From Clostridium sp. AM49-4BH (lineage in GTDB: Bacteria; Bacillota; Clostridia; Lachnospirales; Lachnospiraceae), in NCBI RefSeq assembly GCF_003478335.1, contig NZ_QUFB01000058.1, forward strand, positions 1 to 14,340: 14,340 nucleotides of DNA, read 5' to 3'. This document shows, piece by piece, positions 13,473-14,340 of the stretch. The first letter of the stretch is position 1; every line of letters starts with the position of its first letter. The notes beneath the pieces are model-generated. The model ran no database searches. It saw only the letters and a list, made by a program, of their open reading frames with translations, and was not told where the DNA came from. The position numbers and the translations under genes were made by a program.

Positions 13473-13511
13473 ATATCATAAACATACTATGTATTTTGGT
13501 ATATGCCAAAA
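13470..13511 (-). promoter_or_regulatory. Possible extended -10 promoter with an inverted repeat, upstream of the response regulator
   Basis: On the minus strand TGATATAAT (perfect -10 at 13470-13475 with the TG extension) has no good -35 box. A 6-bp perfect inverted repeat, TTTTGG-N6-CCAAAA (13494-13511), covers that position instead and could bind an activator. Transcripts would start at the edge of the hairpin cluster. Confidence 0.4.
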
Positions 13512-13613
13512 ATATAAGGTTATATGTAAAAAATAAATTTTCTTTGCTAGATTGCATATATATTTATTATCTGTCAAATAACTTACCACTGTCCTTTTCT
13601 CTCTTAGGTTCAT
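13476..13613 (-). CDS. Small 45-residue frame just after agrB, unproven
   Basis: An ATG at 13613, eight bases beyond the agrB stop, opens a 45-codon frame starting MNLREKRTVVSYLTDNKYIC and ending in KYIVCL. Its position is where agrD usually lies, and its length is right. It lacks a clear ribosome site, the AgrD-type acidic Pro/Glu C-terminal tail, and an obvious thiolactone core. It is more likely chance, but it is the only frame of suitable size in the gap. Confidence 0.2.
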   Translation of the reverse strand: MNLREKRTVVSYLTDNKYICNLAKKIYFLHITLYFWHIPKYIVCL

Positions 13614-13621
13614 CCGTACAA

Positions 13622-14203
13622 CTACGTTTCTTTCACTTCCTGTCCCAGTCCGATTGCCAACACCATAAGTGCTGCACAGGTGATCATAGCCATAGCCAAA
13701 TACAATACCATGCCTCTATTCCCAACAATCCATAATATTATAACGATACTGCTTTCTACTGCTGCAATGATTCTAGCACGCCATTTAACATGAAGAATCT
13801 CTGTCTTAGACATAAACATATTGGGATGATTTACAGTTCCAATGATCTCTATAACAATACCGGATACAACAAATACACCAAATATTCCTACTTGTATTAA
13901 TGCTGCTACATTATGTAATAAATAGTAAATCATTACAAACAACGCAATAGAGCAACTATAACAAGATATAAAACGTGATAAATGATAGCCTCCTGTCCGC
14001 CTTCTCAAAATATACAAAAATGTCAGATATCCAACAGTTTGCCACAATATATGGAAAAATATCCCTATACATATTATTGTTACAAACCATATTATAGATT
14101 CAGCAATGCATAAAATACTGTATACATACTCTTCTTTTTGACATTGTTCAACGATATTAAATTCTATCATCTCGTCTACTAATTTTTCTACAAAACAATA
14201 CAT
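13622..14203 (-). CDS. agrB: AgrB-like accessory gene regulator (signal-peptide processing membrane protease)
   Basis: The 193-residue integral membrane protein has the AgrB active-site region RRRTGGYHLSRFISCYSCS, with His74 and Cys81 matching the catalytic His and Cys of characterised AgrB proteins, and the later NHPNMFMSKTE motif. Four or more hydrophobic segments follow. AgrB cleaves the AgrD propeptide and forms the thiolactone or lactone ring of the secreted signal. The ATG has AGAGG seven bases upstream. It starts 15 bases after the stop of the adenylating-enzyme gene, so the two are probably co-transcribed. The regulator and kinase lie downstream on the same strand. Confidence 0.93.
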   Translation of the reverse strand: MYCFVEKLVDEMIEFNIVEQCQKEEYVYSILCIAESIIWFVTIICIGIFFHILWQTVGYLTFLYILRRRTGGYHLSRFISCYSCSIALFVMIYYLLHNVAALIQVGIFGVFVVSGIVIEIIGTVNHPNMFMSKTEILHVKWRARIIAAVESSIVIILWIVGNRGMVLYLAMAMITCAALMVLAIGLGQEVKET

Positions 14204-14218
14204 CTATCTACCTCTATT

Positions 14219-14340
14219 TCAGATGTATTCATGCAGTTTCTTATAATCCAACTTTCCATTCATCGTACGTGGCAGCTCCTCTATCTGAATATACTTCACA
14301 CTGCCACGCAGGATCGGATAGCGTTGCAGCACACGTCGTT
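14219..14340 (-). CDS. C-terminus of an AMP-forming adenylating enzyme (acyl/aminoacyl ligase), partial
   Basis: The last 39 residues are visible and the gene runs off the window edge. The end reads IEELPRTMNGKLDYKKLHEY. The LPRTxNGKLDyKKL pattern, with the Lys of NGK, is the conserved C-terminal catalytic motif of the acyl-CoA synthetase/adenylation-domain superfamily, including NRPS adenylation domains and DltA-like ligases. Which acid it activates cannot be told from this end. The close spacing to agrB suggests a common transcript. Confidence 0.75.
   Translation of the reverse strand, partial: RRVLQRYPILRGSVKYIQIEELPRTMNGKLDYKKLHEYI

Noticed and set aside
13242..13481. Plus-strand 79-codon frame through the repeat region
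   Set aside because: It starts inside the regulator gene on the opposite strand and merely translates the hairpin cluster and its two direct repeats.
13571..13625. Frame reading CTDEPKREKDSGKL just after agrB, reminiscent of an AgrD tail
   Set aside because: It has a stop codon shortly upstream and no start; it would need a frameshift out of agrB, for which there is no evidence.
1..14340. CRISPR array, rRNA, integrase or phage genes
   Set aside because: No regularly spaced short repeats, rRNA segments or recombinase motifs were seen; the only repeats are those listed.

Overview
The window looks like the chromosome of a low-to-moderate GC Gram-positive gut-type Clostridia, most likely Lachnospiraceae. 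This is an inference from the gene families (a TrpB2-type tryptophan synthase, an agr-like LytTR/GHKL locus, an orphan CobL-like methyltransferase), strong AGGAGG ribosome sites, sigma-A promoters with 17-base spacers, and tRNA genes without encoded CCA. No rRNA, phage gene, transposase or CRISPR array is visible.

Layout. Positions 1-346 hold the right half of a palindromic repeat and a terminator. A minus-strand block follows (347-5883): a secreted NlpC/P60-like cysteine hydrolase, trpB (TrpB2 type), an orphan CobL-like methyltransferase, an AzgA-type purine permease and a YoaK/DUF1275 membrane protein. Positions 5999-6567 are a complete copy of the palindromic element, with terminal inverted repeats and a probable target duplication. 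Plus-strand adeC (adenine deaminase) follows. The purine permease and adeC together suggest adenine uptake and conversion to hypoxanthine.

Positions 8452-11002 are a tRNA region. A plus-strand tRNA-Val/tRNA-Leu pair is duplicated as an exact inverted copy inside a four-gene minus-strand tRNA operon (CAU, Asp, Val, Leu). Between the two 187-bp arms lie a PhoH-family gene broken by a frameshift at its P-loop and by loss of the rest of its ATPase domain, and an intact HD-domain phosphohydrolase.

Positions 11188-14340 are a more AT-rich minus-strand agr-like peptide quorum-sensing locus. In transcription order it holds the 3' end of an AMP-forming adenylating enzyme, agrB, a 364-base intergenic stretch with a 37-nt direct repeat and a cluster of GAA-loop hairpins, a LytTR response regulator, and a GHKL sensor kinase split by an apparent one-base frameshift. 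No convincing agrD precursor is visible. The locus may be decaying, may use an atypical signal, or may have its signal gene outside the window.

The most interesting items are the roughly 560-bp imperfect palindrome present in two copies, the agr-like locus without a recognisable signal gene and with a split kinase, and the inverted tRNA duplication enclosing a broken PhoH gene.
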